NCBI GenBank assembly: GCA_000437275.1
Contig: FR899711.1
Location: forward strand, 1 to 12,229
Direction of reading: 5' to 3'
From: Clostridium sp. CAG:411
GTDB lineage: Bacteria; Bacillota; Clostridia; Lachnospirales; Lachnospiraceae
Length of the DNA: 12,229 nt
Part shown: in pieces, positions 6,146-11,854 of the stretch
How the letters are laid out: the number at the start of each line of letters is the position of its first letter
Position numbering within the stretch: the first letter of the stretch is position 1
Notes under the pieces: model-generated
What the model saw: the letters and a program-made list of their open reading frames with translations, nothing else
What the model was told of the DNA's origin: nothing
Database searches by the model: none
Program-made: the position numbers and the translations under genes

Positions 6146-7480
6146 TTACACCCCCTTTATCACTGGAACAGCCCCAAAACGTCCATTCAAATATGCCTTC
6201 AAAATATCCTTATCACCTTTAACGTCAAAATCAGACATCGGTTTAATAGTCGTTTCACCTGTTAGTTTCTTTTCTACAAACCAAATCTCATCCTGAGAAA
6301 ACTCGTTCATATCAATTAAATTTACATCATGTGCTGTATAAATTATCTGGCAATTTGCATCATTGCTATTTTCCAAGAAAAGTTTCAATAAATACCTTGA
6401 TAATTTAGTATGAAGACTCCTATCAATCTCATCTACAAGATAAATACTTCTATTCCTTTTATCTATTGCAAAAAGCATTGGTAGCAAATCTAATAATCTT
6501 TGAGTTCCATCCGACTCATCTTCCAAATCAAATTCCACACTCTTCGAATTTAATCTATGTTCAAATTTAATTTGAATAAGTCTCATCCGATTTTCCTGCT
6601 TTTCTCCAAAAATATAATATTTTCCACCTATGCTAAACATTCCCTGTTTTTTTTCTTCAATATCCTGAATTAATTCTTTTGGAAAATGAGCCTTCTCTGC
6701 AAAATCATGAAAATCTAATTCATCACTTACAGCCGATACCTGTAAAACTCCTGTATCCATTTTACTCAAACTATCAGATATAAATTTCTGAAAATCCATA
6801 TCTGTACTAATTCGAATTGGTAAAAAACGGACTTTTGTATTTGGAAAAATAACTTGAATGGATCGAAACCATTCCATTACAGGCTCTACTCTTTTTATTC
6901 CATTATCATATAATTTATATAAAAATAACTGGTTTTTCTGTTTCTCTTTAATTGTTTCCTTCAAAAGCTCAGCAAGTTCCCTATTTTTTGATTTTTTTCG
7001 TGCAAACTTGGCGGTAATCTCTATTATTGTTTTTTCTTCAGCATCCGTTTGTCTTTCAAATAGTGGTTCAAAACCATTTTTTGTTAAAATCATTAACCAT
7101 TCTTCATATACTTGCTTTGAATCCAAAGAAAAACCATATTCATAGATTTCATTGTCCTCTGCTAAAAAGGTAAATTGAAATACAGATTGTTGATCTAAAT
7201 CTTCAAACTCTCCTTTGAACTGATTTACACCAGTCCTTCTTCCTGACGGGATCCCATCCACAATAAAATCTCTGGCATAATCAATTGATTCAATAAAACT
7301 ACTTTTTCCAGATGCATTCGGTCCATAAAAAGCACTTCGTTTTAATACTTTCCAAACTCCAGCTTTTGTCTGTATTTCCTTCGTATATCGTTCATCTATA
7401 TCTGATGTTGTCGGAAACATACTGAACTCAATATTGTGTCCAATAGATTTAAAATTTGATACATTATATTTCAATAGCAC
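6146..7480 (-). CDS. rloA: AAA15-family ATPase, RloA/AriA-like
   Basis: The protein is an ABC/SMC-like ATPase of the AAA15 (COG1106) type, 444 residues from the chosen GTG start. It opens with the typical YNVSNFKSIG. The Walker A is GPNASGKS at 53-60, the signature-like segment is DESDGTQRLLDLLP at about 321-334, the Walker B is IYLVDEID at 346-353 (Asp350, Glu351), and the H-loop is TAHD at 382-385. The middle (about 130-300) is a variable insert with helices. The GTG at 7478-7480 is chosen because GAGGTGA lies five bases upstream and the protein then begins where the family begins. The frame stays open a further 34 codons to a TTG at 7582 that has no ribosome binding site. It forms an operon with the RloB-like gene and has its own promoter at 7621-7649. 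Such ATPases sense or restrain a partner nuclease; that role here is inferred. Confidence 0.88.
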   Translation of the reverse strand: MLLKYNVSNFKSIGHNIEFSMFPTTSDIDERYTKEIQTKAGVWKVLKRSAFYGPNASGKSSFIESIDYARDFIVDGIPSGRRTGVNQFKGEFEDLDQQSVFQFTFLAEDNEIYEYGFSLDSKQVYEEWLMILTKNGFEPLFERQTDAEEKTIIEITAKFARKKSKNRELAELLKETIKEKQKNQLFLYKLYDNGIKRVEPVMEWFRSIQVIFPNTKVRFLPIRISTDMDFQKFISDSLSKMDTGVLQVSAVSDELDFHDFAEKAHFPKELIQDIEEKKQGMFSIGGKYYIFGEKQENRMRLIQIKFEHRLNSKSVEFDLEDESDGTQRLLDLLPMLFAIDKRNRSIYLVDEIDRSLHTKLSRYLLKLFLENSNDANCQIIYTAHDVNLIDMNEFSQDEIWFVEKKLTGETTIKPMSDFDVKGDKDILKAYLNGRFGAVPVIKGV

Positions 7481-7613
7481 TTTAATCACCTCGCTTATTT
7501 TTATTTTTTCTAACAAATCAACTTTTATTGCTTTCTTACCTTCTGTACTACTTTCGCACCTTGTGGCTTCTTCTATAAACAAGTTATATCTGTCACAATT
7601 GAGTAAAACTCAC
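7481..7613 (-). other. Leader of the RloA/RloB-like operon
   Basis: Transcription from the promoter at 7621-7649 should begin near 7613, leaving about 130 bases before the GTG start. The leader opens with a short hairpin (TGAGT-TTT-ACTCA). From TTG 7582 it contains 34 codons in frame with the ATPase and without stops (FIEEATRCESSTEGKK and onward). Either this is an untranslated regulatory leader, or a weakly translated N-terminal extension or gene remnant. A short GTG-led frame of seven codons (VTDITCL) also lies here without a clear ribosome binding site. Confidence 0.45.
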
Positions 7614-7620
7614 TTTTTCA

Positions 7621-7649
7621 ATTATAGTACATAACACCTATTCGTACAA
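7621..7649 (-). promoter_or_regulatory. Sigma-A type promoter of the RloA/RloB-like operon
   Basis: On the minus strand TTGTAC (7644-7649), a 17-base spacer and a perfect TATAAT (7621-7626) are present. It lies about 140 bases upstream of the GTG start of the ATPase, so the defence-like pair has its own promoter and does not depend on the cassette upstream. Confidence 0.78.
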
Positions 7650-7757
7650 TCAAAATAATCGTTTTTTCTTGCGAATCTTAATTACTTTAGTTTAAAATCC
7701 ATTAGTCTTTATAAAATAATCACAGCCTTGCTTTTGAGTAAAAACAGCCTAAAAAGT

Positions 7758-7782
7758 ATGTTCAAAACGGCAAAATGCTCTA
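7758..7782. repeat. Direct repeat copy A (partner at 10086-10107)
   Basis: The blocks ATGTT, AAAACGGCA and ATGCTCTA occur here separated by C and by AA. The same three blocks occur without these extra bases at 10086-10107, in the same orientation. Thus all 22 bases of copy B are present in order in copy A with two small gaps. Copy A lies just past the restored end of the membrane-protein gene. The two copies bracket the whole TetR, KTR, flavodoxin and membrane-protein cassette. Confidence 0.6.
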
Positions 7783-7796
7783 TCTAATCTGTAGGA

Positions 7797-7916
7797 TCAT
7801 TGGCTGCATTTCTGTCTTCCAATTTTCAACTTATCCTTATTCATTGGATAATGATACAAAACATTGTTCTTTTCAAACTCTAACGGATCCTTTACAAAGT
7901 CGTTGTACATTGTATA
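7797..7916 (-). pseudogene. Displaced 3' part of the membrane-protein gene
   Basis: In a different frame from the gene at 7892, this stretch reads MYNDFVKDPLEFEKN, then VLYHYPMNKDKLKIGRQ and stops with TGA at 7797-7799. Its ATG (7908-7910) has no ribosome binding site and lies inside the upstream gene, so an independent small gene is less likely. A missing base near 7916-7922 would join both parts in one frame. Slippage by the ribosome is possible but no classic slippery heptamer is seen. Confidence 0.5.
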
Positions 7917-8317
7917 ATTCTTGCGATCTCCATAATTGCAACTTTAAACATCACTCCACCGGACATCACATAAAACCATATCTCACGCATATGCTGTGAT
8001 TTTGCAATTGGTGTTGCTATTGCTGCAATAATTATAATTGCAGCTCCGATACATCCAACGATGTTTGGAACGCTCACAAGTGAAAATATACCAGGATTAC
8101 AGCTTCCATCTATCGTATACTGAATGGTTTTATCCAGTCCGTCTCTTGCAGCTGCAAAGCAGCATATCACAAGACCATATATCAGGACAAACAGACTTCT
8201 TCTGCCCCAGAAATTTATGTTGCTTCTATTTCTTATTGAATATCCAATACATCCTATTAACGATACAATCATAAGCGTAGTGATTGTTGTTACCATATTT
8301 CCAAAATAAAGTTTCAT
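7892..8317 (-). CDS. Multi-helix membrane protein, unknown function, probably frameshifted at its end
   Basis: The 141-residue product has four hydrophobic stretches: about VTTITTLMIVSLIGCIGY, RSLFVLIYGLVICCFAA, SLVSVPNIVGCIGAAIIIIA and WFYVMSGGVMFKVAIME. I do not recognise a named family. The ATG at 8317 is chosen because GAGGGAG precedes it; an in-frame ATG 13 codons earlier has no good site. Just after MEIAR the frame ends with IIQCTTTL and TAA. The minus-strand frame reached by one extra base near 7916-7922 runs on as NDFVKDPLEFEKNNVLY and stops at 7797-7799. That tail is hydrophilic and coding-like, so the original protein was probably about 35 residues longer. It lies 89 bases after the flavodoxin stop and is the last gene of the cassette. 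Confidence 0.65.
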   Translation of the reverse strand: MKLYFGNMVTTITTLMIVSLIGCIGYSIRNRSNINFWGRRSLFVLIYGLVICCFAAARDGLDKTIQYTIDGSCNPGIFSLVSVPNIVGCIGAAIIIIAAIATPIAKSQHMREIWFYVMSGGVMFKVAIMEIARIIQCTTTL

Positions 8318-8388
8318 CCTTTTTTCTCCCTCTAGATAGAACATCCGTCCCTTCATAATTTTCCTTTATGAAAGGCTGATACAACATC

Positions 8389-8410
8389 TTGAGTTTTCAA
8401 AAAAACTCAA
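8389..8410 (-). other. Perfect hairpin across the flavodoxin stop codon
   Basis: TTGAGTTTT and AAAACTCAA form a 9-bp perfect stem with a 4-base loop, and the TGA stop of the flavodoxin gene lies inside it. The minus-strand sequence after it (GATGTTGTATC) is not a T run, so it is not a standard terminator. It could stabilise the 3' end of the message or reduce read-through into the membrane-protein gene. Confidence 0.4.
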
Positions 8411-8922
8411 AACGTTCCATTAACATTTTTATACCACGCATCGATTCCCCTTAAATTTTCTAAAGATACTCGTTTTCCACCATTTATCAACATATCTAAC
8501 ATATCCTCTTCTTCTGGCGTGCGGTCTGTTTTGGCTGCTAATCCTTTTCCAGCAGTTTTTATCATAACATTCATCATAAAACGATACACTCCATGAAGTT
8601 TTTTCACATCAAAATTTCCCTGTAGGATGAATAGCGGAATCCTCTGTGAAATTTTATTTTTTTCCCTGATTTCCTTTAACTGTGTACCTGTCTGTCCCAT
8701 GCCAACACCACAGACTGCACACACTTTATACTTTTTCGCTGCCTTTTTATATCCCTTAATTCCACCTGCCATAATCCAGCCAAGATAAATGATTTCGCTA
8801 CCGGCAGGTACCCTGTTTTTTGCCTGTTGTAAACTATGTACTGGCAAATTCCATTCCTCACCTAATAATTTTGCATATTCTGCTGTGCTCCCGGTATTTG
8901 ATGTATATATGATTGCTTTCAT
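8407..8922 (-). CDS. Flavodoxin-domain protein (Flavodoxin_5/HemG-like)
   Basis: The 171-residue protein opens with AIIYTSNTGSTAEYAKLLGE, a flavodoxin beta strand plus the FMN phosphate-binding loop (TSNTGST). IIYLGWIMAGGIKGYKKA follows, and a CGVGMGQTG segment supplies the second loop. It therefore should bind FMN and carry electrons in the cytoplasm. The absence of a long acidic insertion and the C-terminal TDRTPEEEDML segment resemble the Flavodoxin_5 group. The start at 8922 is preferred because GGGAGG lies nine bases upstream; the ATG six codons earlier would place that site inside the gene. It follows the KTR gene and precedes the membrane-protein gene in a TetR-led cassette. Electron donor and acceptor are unknown. 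Confidence 0.88.
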   Translation of the reverse strand: MKAIIYTSNTGSTAEYAKLLGEEWNLPVHSLQQAKNRVPAGSEIIYLGWIMAGGIKGYKKAAKKYKVCAVCGVGMGQTGTQLKEIREKNKISQRIPLFILQGNFDVKKLHGVYRFMMNVMIKTAGKGLAAKTDRTPEEEDMLDMLINGGKRVSLENLRGIDAWYKNVNGTF

Positions 8923-8990
8923 TCTTATCTGACCTCCCATAATATAAATGACGCAATGAAAAACTGTAATATTACAATCTGCACTGCGTC

Positions 8991-9167
8991 TTAGCGTCTG
9001 GCTTCCTTTACTATAAATTTTTCTGCATCAATCAGGCTTTCTTCTTTACACTTTGGACAAAACAAAGGAAAATTTGTTAATACCGTATCTTTCCTTAATT
9101 TCAATCTTGTCTTATTTCCACATTTTGGACAAAGAATCCATTCCTGATGCTCTGATTCATCGTTCAA
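8991..9167 (-). CDS. Cysteine-rich KTR-type zinc ribbon protein, frameshifted tail
   Basis: This short gene (58 residues as it reads) encodes EWILCPKCGNKTRLKLR, then LTNFPLFCPKCKEESLI. The two CPxC pairs, the NKTR motif and the FPLFCPKC segment are those of the cysteine-rich KTR family, small putative zinc ribbons common in Gram-positive mobile elements. It starts with TTG at 9165-9167 behind AAGGGTGAAGTGA, and an in-frame TGA just before excludes a longer start. It lies 14 bases after the TetR stop. It ends KEARR and TAA. Removing one base near 9004-9008 restores EPDAKTQCRL with a stop at 8972-8974. Family members as I recall them end in EPDAKTQSR, so an inserted base is likely. The zinc-binding core is intact. 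Confidence 0.8.
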   Translation of the reverse strand: MNDESEHQEWILCPKCGNKTRLKLRKDTVLTNFPLFCPKCKEESLIDAEKFIVKEARR

Positions 9168-9181
9168 ATCACTTCACCCTT

Positions 9182-9796
9182 TCAACTTATCTGCATTTCC
9201 TGTAAGAAATGATCCATATGCTCTTCCAGAAGCTTTATCACCCGGCTTTTGTCATTCGTCCCATCATATACGCTGTAAAGCAAAAAAATAGGTCCATAAA
9301 AGTCAAGTGCTACCTGTCTGGCTCTCCCTGCATCCCCCAACATTCCGGAAAACAAGGCTTCCATATAAGTTAACGGTCCACTTGCAAGGTAATTTTGATA
9401 TAACTGTGACATCTGTGGCTCTCTGTATTGTTCCAATGTCAACATCTTACGAAAGCAACTGGAAAACTCTTCCTCTGTCCAATGTAGAAACTGCACCTTT
9501 GTGAACTGTTTAATCTTGTCAAATGCTGTTTCTTTATATTCGGCTGTAACCTTTTCCAGATCACCTTCTGGCATTTCATATTGCTTTACTCTCTCCATAT
9601 CTAACTCATTCATTTTATCAATAATGCTGTCCAATATCTCCTGCTTGCTTTTATAATGCTTATACAATGCAGCCTTGGTTACTCCAAGCCTCGAAGCAAT
9701 ATCATTCATGGATGTCCCCATATATCCCCTCTGTGCAAATAGCCTCAAAGCTTCTTCCAGTATTTTTTCCTTTGTGTTCTTTTCTTTGATTTCCAT
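9182..9796 (-). CDS. TetR/AcrR-family regulator of the flavodoxin cassette
   Basis: The 204-residue protein has a classic N-terminal TetR DNA-binding domain (KILEEALRLFAQRGYMGTSM, NDIASRLGVTKAALYKHYKS, residues about 10-57) and a C-terminal ligand domain of normal length. HWTEEEFSSCFRKMLTLEQY near residue 110 and YGPIFLLYSVYDG near 175 are typical of a clostridial TetR subgroup. It is the first gene of a run with the KTR, flavodoxin and membrane-protein genes. Its promoter (9853-9881) carries one 16-bp operator-like palindrome in the spacer and a second downstream, so it very likely represses its own cassette. The inducer is unknown. The partial regulator at 11855 is a close relative in its N-terminal half. 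Confidence 0.92.
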   Translation of the reverse strand: MEIKEKNTKEKILEEALRLFAQRGYMGTSMNDIASRLGVTKAALYKHYKSKQEILDSIIDKMNELDMERVKQYEMPEGDLEKVTAEYKETAFDKIKQFTKVQFLHWTEEEFSSCFRKMLTLEQYREPQMSQLYQNYLASGPLTYMEALFSGMLGDAGRARQVALDFYGPIFLLYSVYDGTNDKSRVIKLLEEHMDHFLQEMQIS

Positions 9797-9832
9797 ATTA
9801 TTATTTTTCTCCTATATTAACTTTATTTACAA

Positions 9833-9848
9833 GTTACCTATTGGTTAC
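9833..9848. promoter_or_regulatory. TetR operator-like palindrome, distal copy
   Basis: GTTACCTATTGGTTAC is a near-perfect 16-bp palindrome (GTnACC, four central bases, GGTnAC). It lies downstream of the -10 box, in the leader of the TetR cassette. Its centre is 26 bp from that of the second copy at 9859-9874. Confidence 0.72.
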
Positions 9849-9852
9849 CTTT

Positions 9853-9881
9853 ATTATAGTTACCTATCGGTCACTTGTCAA
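9853..9881 (-). promoter_or_regulatory. Consensus sigma-A promoter of the TetR, KTR, flavodoxin cassette
   Basis: A perfect TTGACA (9876-9881), a 17-base spacer and a perfect TATAAT (9853-9858) lie on the minus strand. Such a strong promoter is normally held down by a repressor, which fits the operator-like palindrome filling its spacer. Confidence 0.9.
9859..9874. promoter_or_regulatory. TetR operator-like palindrome, promoter copy
   Basis: GTTACCTATCGGTCAC occupies 16 of the 17 spacer bases between -35 and -10. It matches the copy at 9833-9848 at 14 of 16 positions. Binding there would block RNA polymerase directly. Confidence 0.78.
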
Positions 9882-10010
9882 TCGTTATTATTTGAAAACA
9901 TAAACGAATATCGTTACTGACTGGATATCCTTTTCAAGCGGATATTCGCAATCCACTCTGCTACTTGCTCATAACACGATTAGCTTCTATCGCAGCATAT
10001 CAGAAAGAGC
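9882..10010. other. Intergenic stretch, no gene recognised
   Basis: Together with the promoter and hairpin features this completes the 313-base gap between the TetR gene and the DUF6544-like gene. A plus-strand frame stays open across part of it, but it has no start with a ribosome binding site and no recognisable protein. A minus-strand frame ends VAEWIANIRLKRISSQ and stop, coding-like but only about 20 codons long. It may be a gene remnant. Confidence 0.3.
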
Positions 10011-10082
10011 TTGTACCCATCCTGATACAAGAAAGTCCCCACCACTTATTGCTCTACGCAATAGAAGTGGGGGACTTTCTTG
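10011..10082. repeat. Two overlapping hairpins, the larger 55 bases long
   Basis: The larger structure (10028-10082) has perfect 13-bp outer arms (CAAGAAAGTCCCC and GGGGACTTTCTTG) and an inner imperfect stem (CACTT, TATTGC with GCAATA) around a 5-base loop. A smaller hairpin, CTTGTA (10011-10016) with TACAAG (10026-10031), shares bases with it, so the two compete. It lies about 28 bases after the DUF6544-like stop and could be that operon's terminator, although the T run (TTTCTTG) is inside the stem. Its symmetry also recalls the ends of IS200/IS605-type elements or small palindromic elements. No transposase remnant was recognised nearby. Confidence 0.6.
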
Positions 10083-10085
10083 ATA

Positions 10086-10107
10086 ATGTTAAAACGGCAA
10101 TGCTCTA
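10086..10107. repeat. Direct repeat copy B (partner at 7758-7782)
   Basis: The blocks ATGTT, AAAACGGCA and ATGCTCTA are directly joined here. They begin two bases after the DUF6544-like stop codon in the sense of transcription, so both copies lie just behind the last gene of a TetR-led operon. Confidence 0.6.
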
Positions 10108-10109
10108 CT

Positions 10110-10985
10110 CTATTGTATATATCCATAAGATATCTCGCTGATAATACCATCAAAATAAACAAAATCTCCATCCGTATAATTCCAAACAGCTTGAAACTTC
10201 GTAGGGTATTTAATGCCATTTTCAGAAAGTTGATAATCGTTACAAAGTGCAGACCACGGTACATATTCCATACTTCCGTCCGTTCCCGCAACAGCTCTGT
10301 CATTTGTTGTAAAAGAAAACATTTCATACTGTTCATTAAAGGTAAATATCCCGCTTGCCGATTGTCCTCCATAAGTGATAGTTGCCCGTACTTCAAAATC
10401 GCTTATTTCCTCAAAGGTGATATAGTCCTGCAATAGAATCGTCGGGGCAAATAAACTTTCTGCAAGAAAAGTAGCAAGGCAAGCCTTATTCATATCTGCC
10501 CCTGTCTGGTCGAATATAGTAATAGCTTTTGCAATCACACCTTTCATGCCACCAATTCCATTTTGATAGTAATCATATCCCTCAAAAGGAATACCGAACA
10601 TCCTGCTGTCAATAAGTGCCATTCGGCAAGGCTCATTGATAAAATTGTACTGCGTGTAGTCGATTGTCAGAGTCGGACGATTTTTGCCCTGTAAAAAATC
10701 TACATTGTGATATTCCATTTTCAGATAAGACATTTTAGGTGTTCCAATATATCCGCAACCTTGTATGTACTTCTGGATAGCAGCAGGCAGATTGTTGAAA
10801 TCTCCCTCTGTAAAAACTTCATTTTTTGTCTGTAGCTGATTTTCAAACATAATAGTGTCAACATCATTCTGAAAATCTCTTTTTACTGGAGAGTACGGAA
10901 TATGAAACCATATCAAAATCATTACGATTAGCGCAAACAACACACCAATTACAATAAACATTTTTCTTTTCCTCACTTTATTCAT
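10110..10985 (-). CDS. DUF6544-like membrane-anchored protein
   Basis: The 291-residue protein has a basic start (MNKVRKRK), one membrane helix at about 9-27 (MFIVIGVLFALIVMILIWF), and a large soluble domain outside. Segments such as LPAAIQKYI, ATFLAESLFAPTILLQ, VRATITYGGQSASGIFTFNE and the VWNYTDGDFVYF strand near the end recall the DUF6544 family of unknown function, named from memory. Its ATG overlaps the end of the TetR gene by eight bases (ATGAATAA), so the two are translationally coupled. That makes it the probable target, or partner, of this regulator. The fold looks beta-rich with lipid-binding character, but no function can be assigned. Confidence 0.7.
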   Translation of the reverse strand: MNKVRKRKMFIVIGVLFALIVMILIWFHIPYSPVKRDFQNDVDTIMFENQLQTKNEVFTEGDFNNLPAAIQKYIQGCGYIGTPKMSYLKMEYHNVDFLQGKNRPTLTIDYTQYNFINEPCRMALIDSRMFGIPFEGYDYYQNGIGGMKGVIAKAITIFDQTGADMNKACLATFLAESLFAPTILLQDYITFEEISDFEVRATITYGGQSASGIFTFNEQYEMFSFTTNDRAVAGTDGSMEYVPWSALCNDYQLSENGIKYPTKFQAVWNYTDGDFVYFDGIISEISYGYIQ

Positions 10986-11559
10986 GATGCTGGTCTTCCT
11001 TTTCTCTTATCGTCTGAGTTAAAAAAGCTTTATATGCCATTTCCTGCTGTTCATAAATTTCATCCGTCGAAATCCCTGGAATAGCCACAGAAAAGATTGT
11101 TCCAAGACCTATTGTATAAATTAACATATTCAAATGCAGCTTTTTTGCCTGTTCTATACTAATATTAAGATTTTTAGAAATAAGTTCTGCTGTGCAAGGA
11201 TTTGTTTCCGACTGATACAAATCATCCAAAGAAGCAATGCCGTTTCGCTCATGCAGAATAAAAATCTTAAATAAATTTGGTTCTTCTTTCGCTAATTGAA
11301 TATAAGCTCTCCCTGTGCTTCCAAAAATATCATCTATATCAATATGTGTTTGAACATATTCTCCGATAAAACTACTGACTTTTTGTGTCACATCTTTCCG
11401 TAATCCCTCCATATTTTTGCAGTAGCTATAGATAGGCTGTACAGAACACCCTATCTTTTCCGCAATATTTTTAACCATAACCTGCTCCATTCCATCACCT
11501 CGTGCGATTTCAAAGGCAGCATCGACGACCATTTCTTTTGTAATCCTTTGTTTTGGCAT
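10978..11559 (-). CDS. TetR/AcrR-family regulator coupled to the DUF6544-like gene
   Basis: The 193-residue protein begins QRITKEMVVDAAFEIAR and has a TetR helix-turn-helix (VKNIAEKIGCSVQPIYSYCK, residues about 28-47). The recognition helix reads SVQPIYSYC rather than the usual KxALYxHF, as in a subgroup whose C-terminal domain is of the TetR_C WHG or similar kind. The ligand domain (about 60-185) includes YIQLAKEEPNLFKIF and IYTIGLGTIFSVAIPG. GGAGG precedes the start. A consensus promoter with a 37-bp dyad lies directly upstream, so self-repression is likely. The last codons overlap the next gene by eight bases. The inducer is unknown. Confidence 0.9.
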   Translation of the reverse strand: MPKQRITKEMVVDAAFEIARGDGMEQVMVKNIAEKIGCSVQPIYSYCKNMEGLRKDVTQKVSSFIGEYVQTHIDIDDIFGSTGRAYIQLAKEEPNLFKIFILHERNGIASLDDLYQSETNPCTAELISKNLNISIEQAKKLHLNMLIYTIGLGTIFSVAIPGISTDEIYEQQEMAYKAFLTQTIREKEDQHHE

Positions 11560-11572
11560 TTCTTTTCCTCCA

Positions 11573-11609
11573 TAATCAAGTTGTATAAATTATTTATATA
11601 ACTTGATTA
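11573..11609. promoter_or_regulatory. 37-bp nearly perfect inverted repeat, probable operator
   Basis: Arms of 17 bp (outer TAATCAAGTT and AACTTGATTA, inner TTTATA pairs, one mismatch) flank three central bases. The dyad overlaps the -10 box by four bases and extends over the transcription start, where a repressor would block initiation. It is long enough for two TetR dimers. In RNA only the part after the start could fold. Confidence 0.75.
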
Positions 11610-11634
11610 TATATTGGTGATTGTATCTTGTCAA
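11606..11634 (-). promoter_or_regulatory. Consensus sigma-A promoter of the TetR, DUF6544-like operon
   Basis: A perfect TTGACA (11629-11634), a 17-base spacer and a perfect TATAAT (11606-11611) lie on the minus strand, about 45 bases upstream of the TetR start codon. Confidence 0.9.
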
Positions 11635-11854
11635 TCGTCCTGAATAAAAAATATACCAGAAACCTGTTCAGTCCTTTCACTTTCACATATAAACTTTTTG
11701 CATTTCTCTTATTTTTCCATGTACACTTTGTCTACAAATCCTGTTTGTAATTTATGTTTCTTCTTAAATAAACAAACTATCTTATTATACTTTTTTCAGT
11801 GGAAAGCAGCTATCCATTTATTTCCACATAACCATCTTTCATTCCTTTTCATAT
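11635..11854. other. Intergenic stretch, nothing convincing
   Basis: This AT-rich stretch separates the partial TetR gene from the next promoter. A 7-bp stem (GTGGAAA with TTTCCAC, 15-base loop) around 11800-11828 lacks a T run on the strand that would need it. Short frames on both strands have no ribosome binding site and no recognisable product. Confidence 0.4.

Noticed and set aside
7583..7757. Search for the missing N-terminal part of the truncated flavodoxin upstream of the RloA/RloB-like operon
   Set aside because: No frame in this stretch shows the flavodoxin phosphate-binding loop or strand pattern, so a simple insertion that split the gene in two within this window is not supported.
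8676..8861. A 61-codon minus-strand frame inside the flavodoxin gene
   Set aside because: It is a shadow of the flavodoxin frame and has no translation signal.
10046..10396. A 116-codon minus-strand frame overlapping the DUF6544-like gene
   Set aside because: It is out of frame with a much longer, coherent protein that has a membrane anchor, a coupled start and family-like segments. It also runs through the long hairpin.
11795..11830. GTGGAAA/TTTCCAC stem as a terminator of the partial TetR gene
   Set aside because: The stem is only 7 bp with a 15-base loop, and no T run follows on the minus strand.
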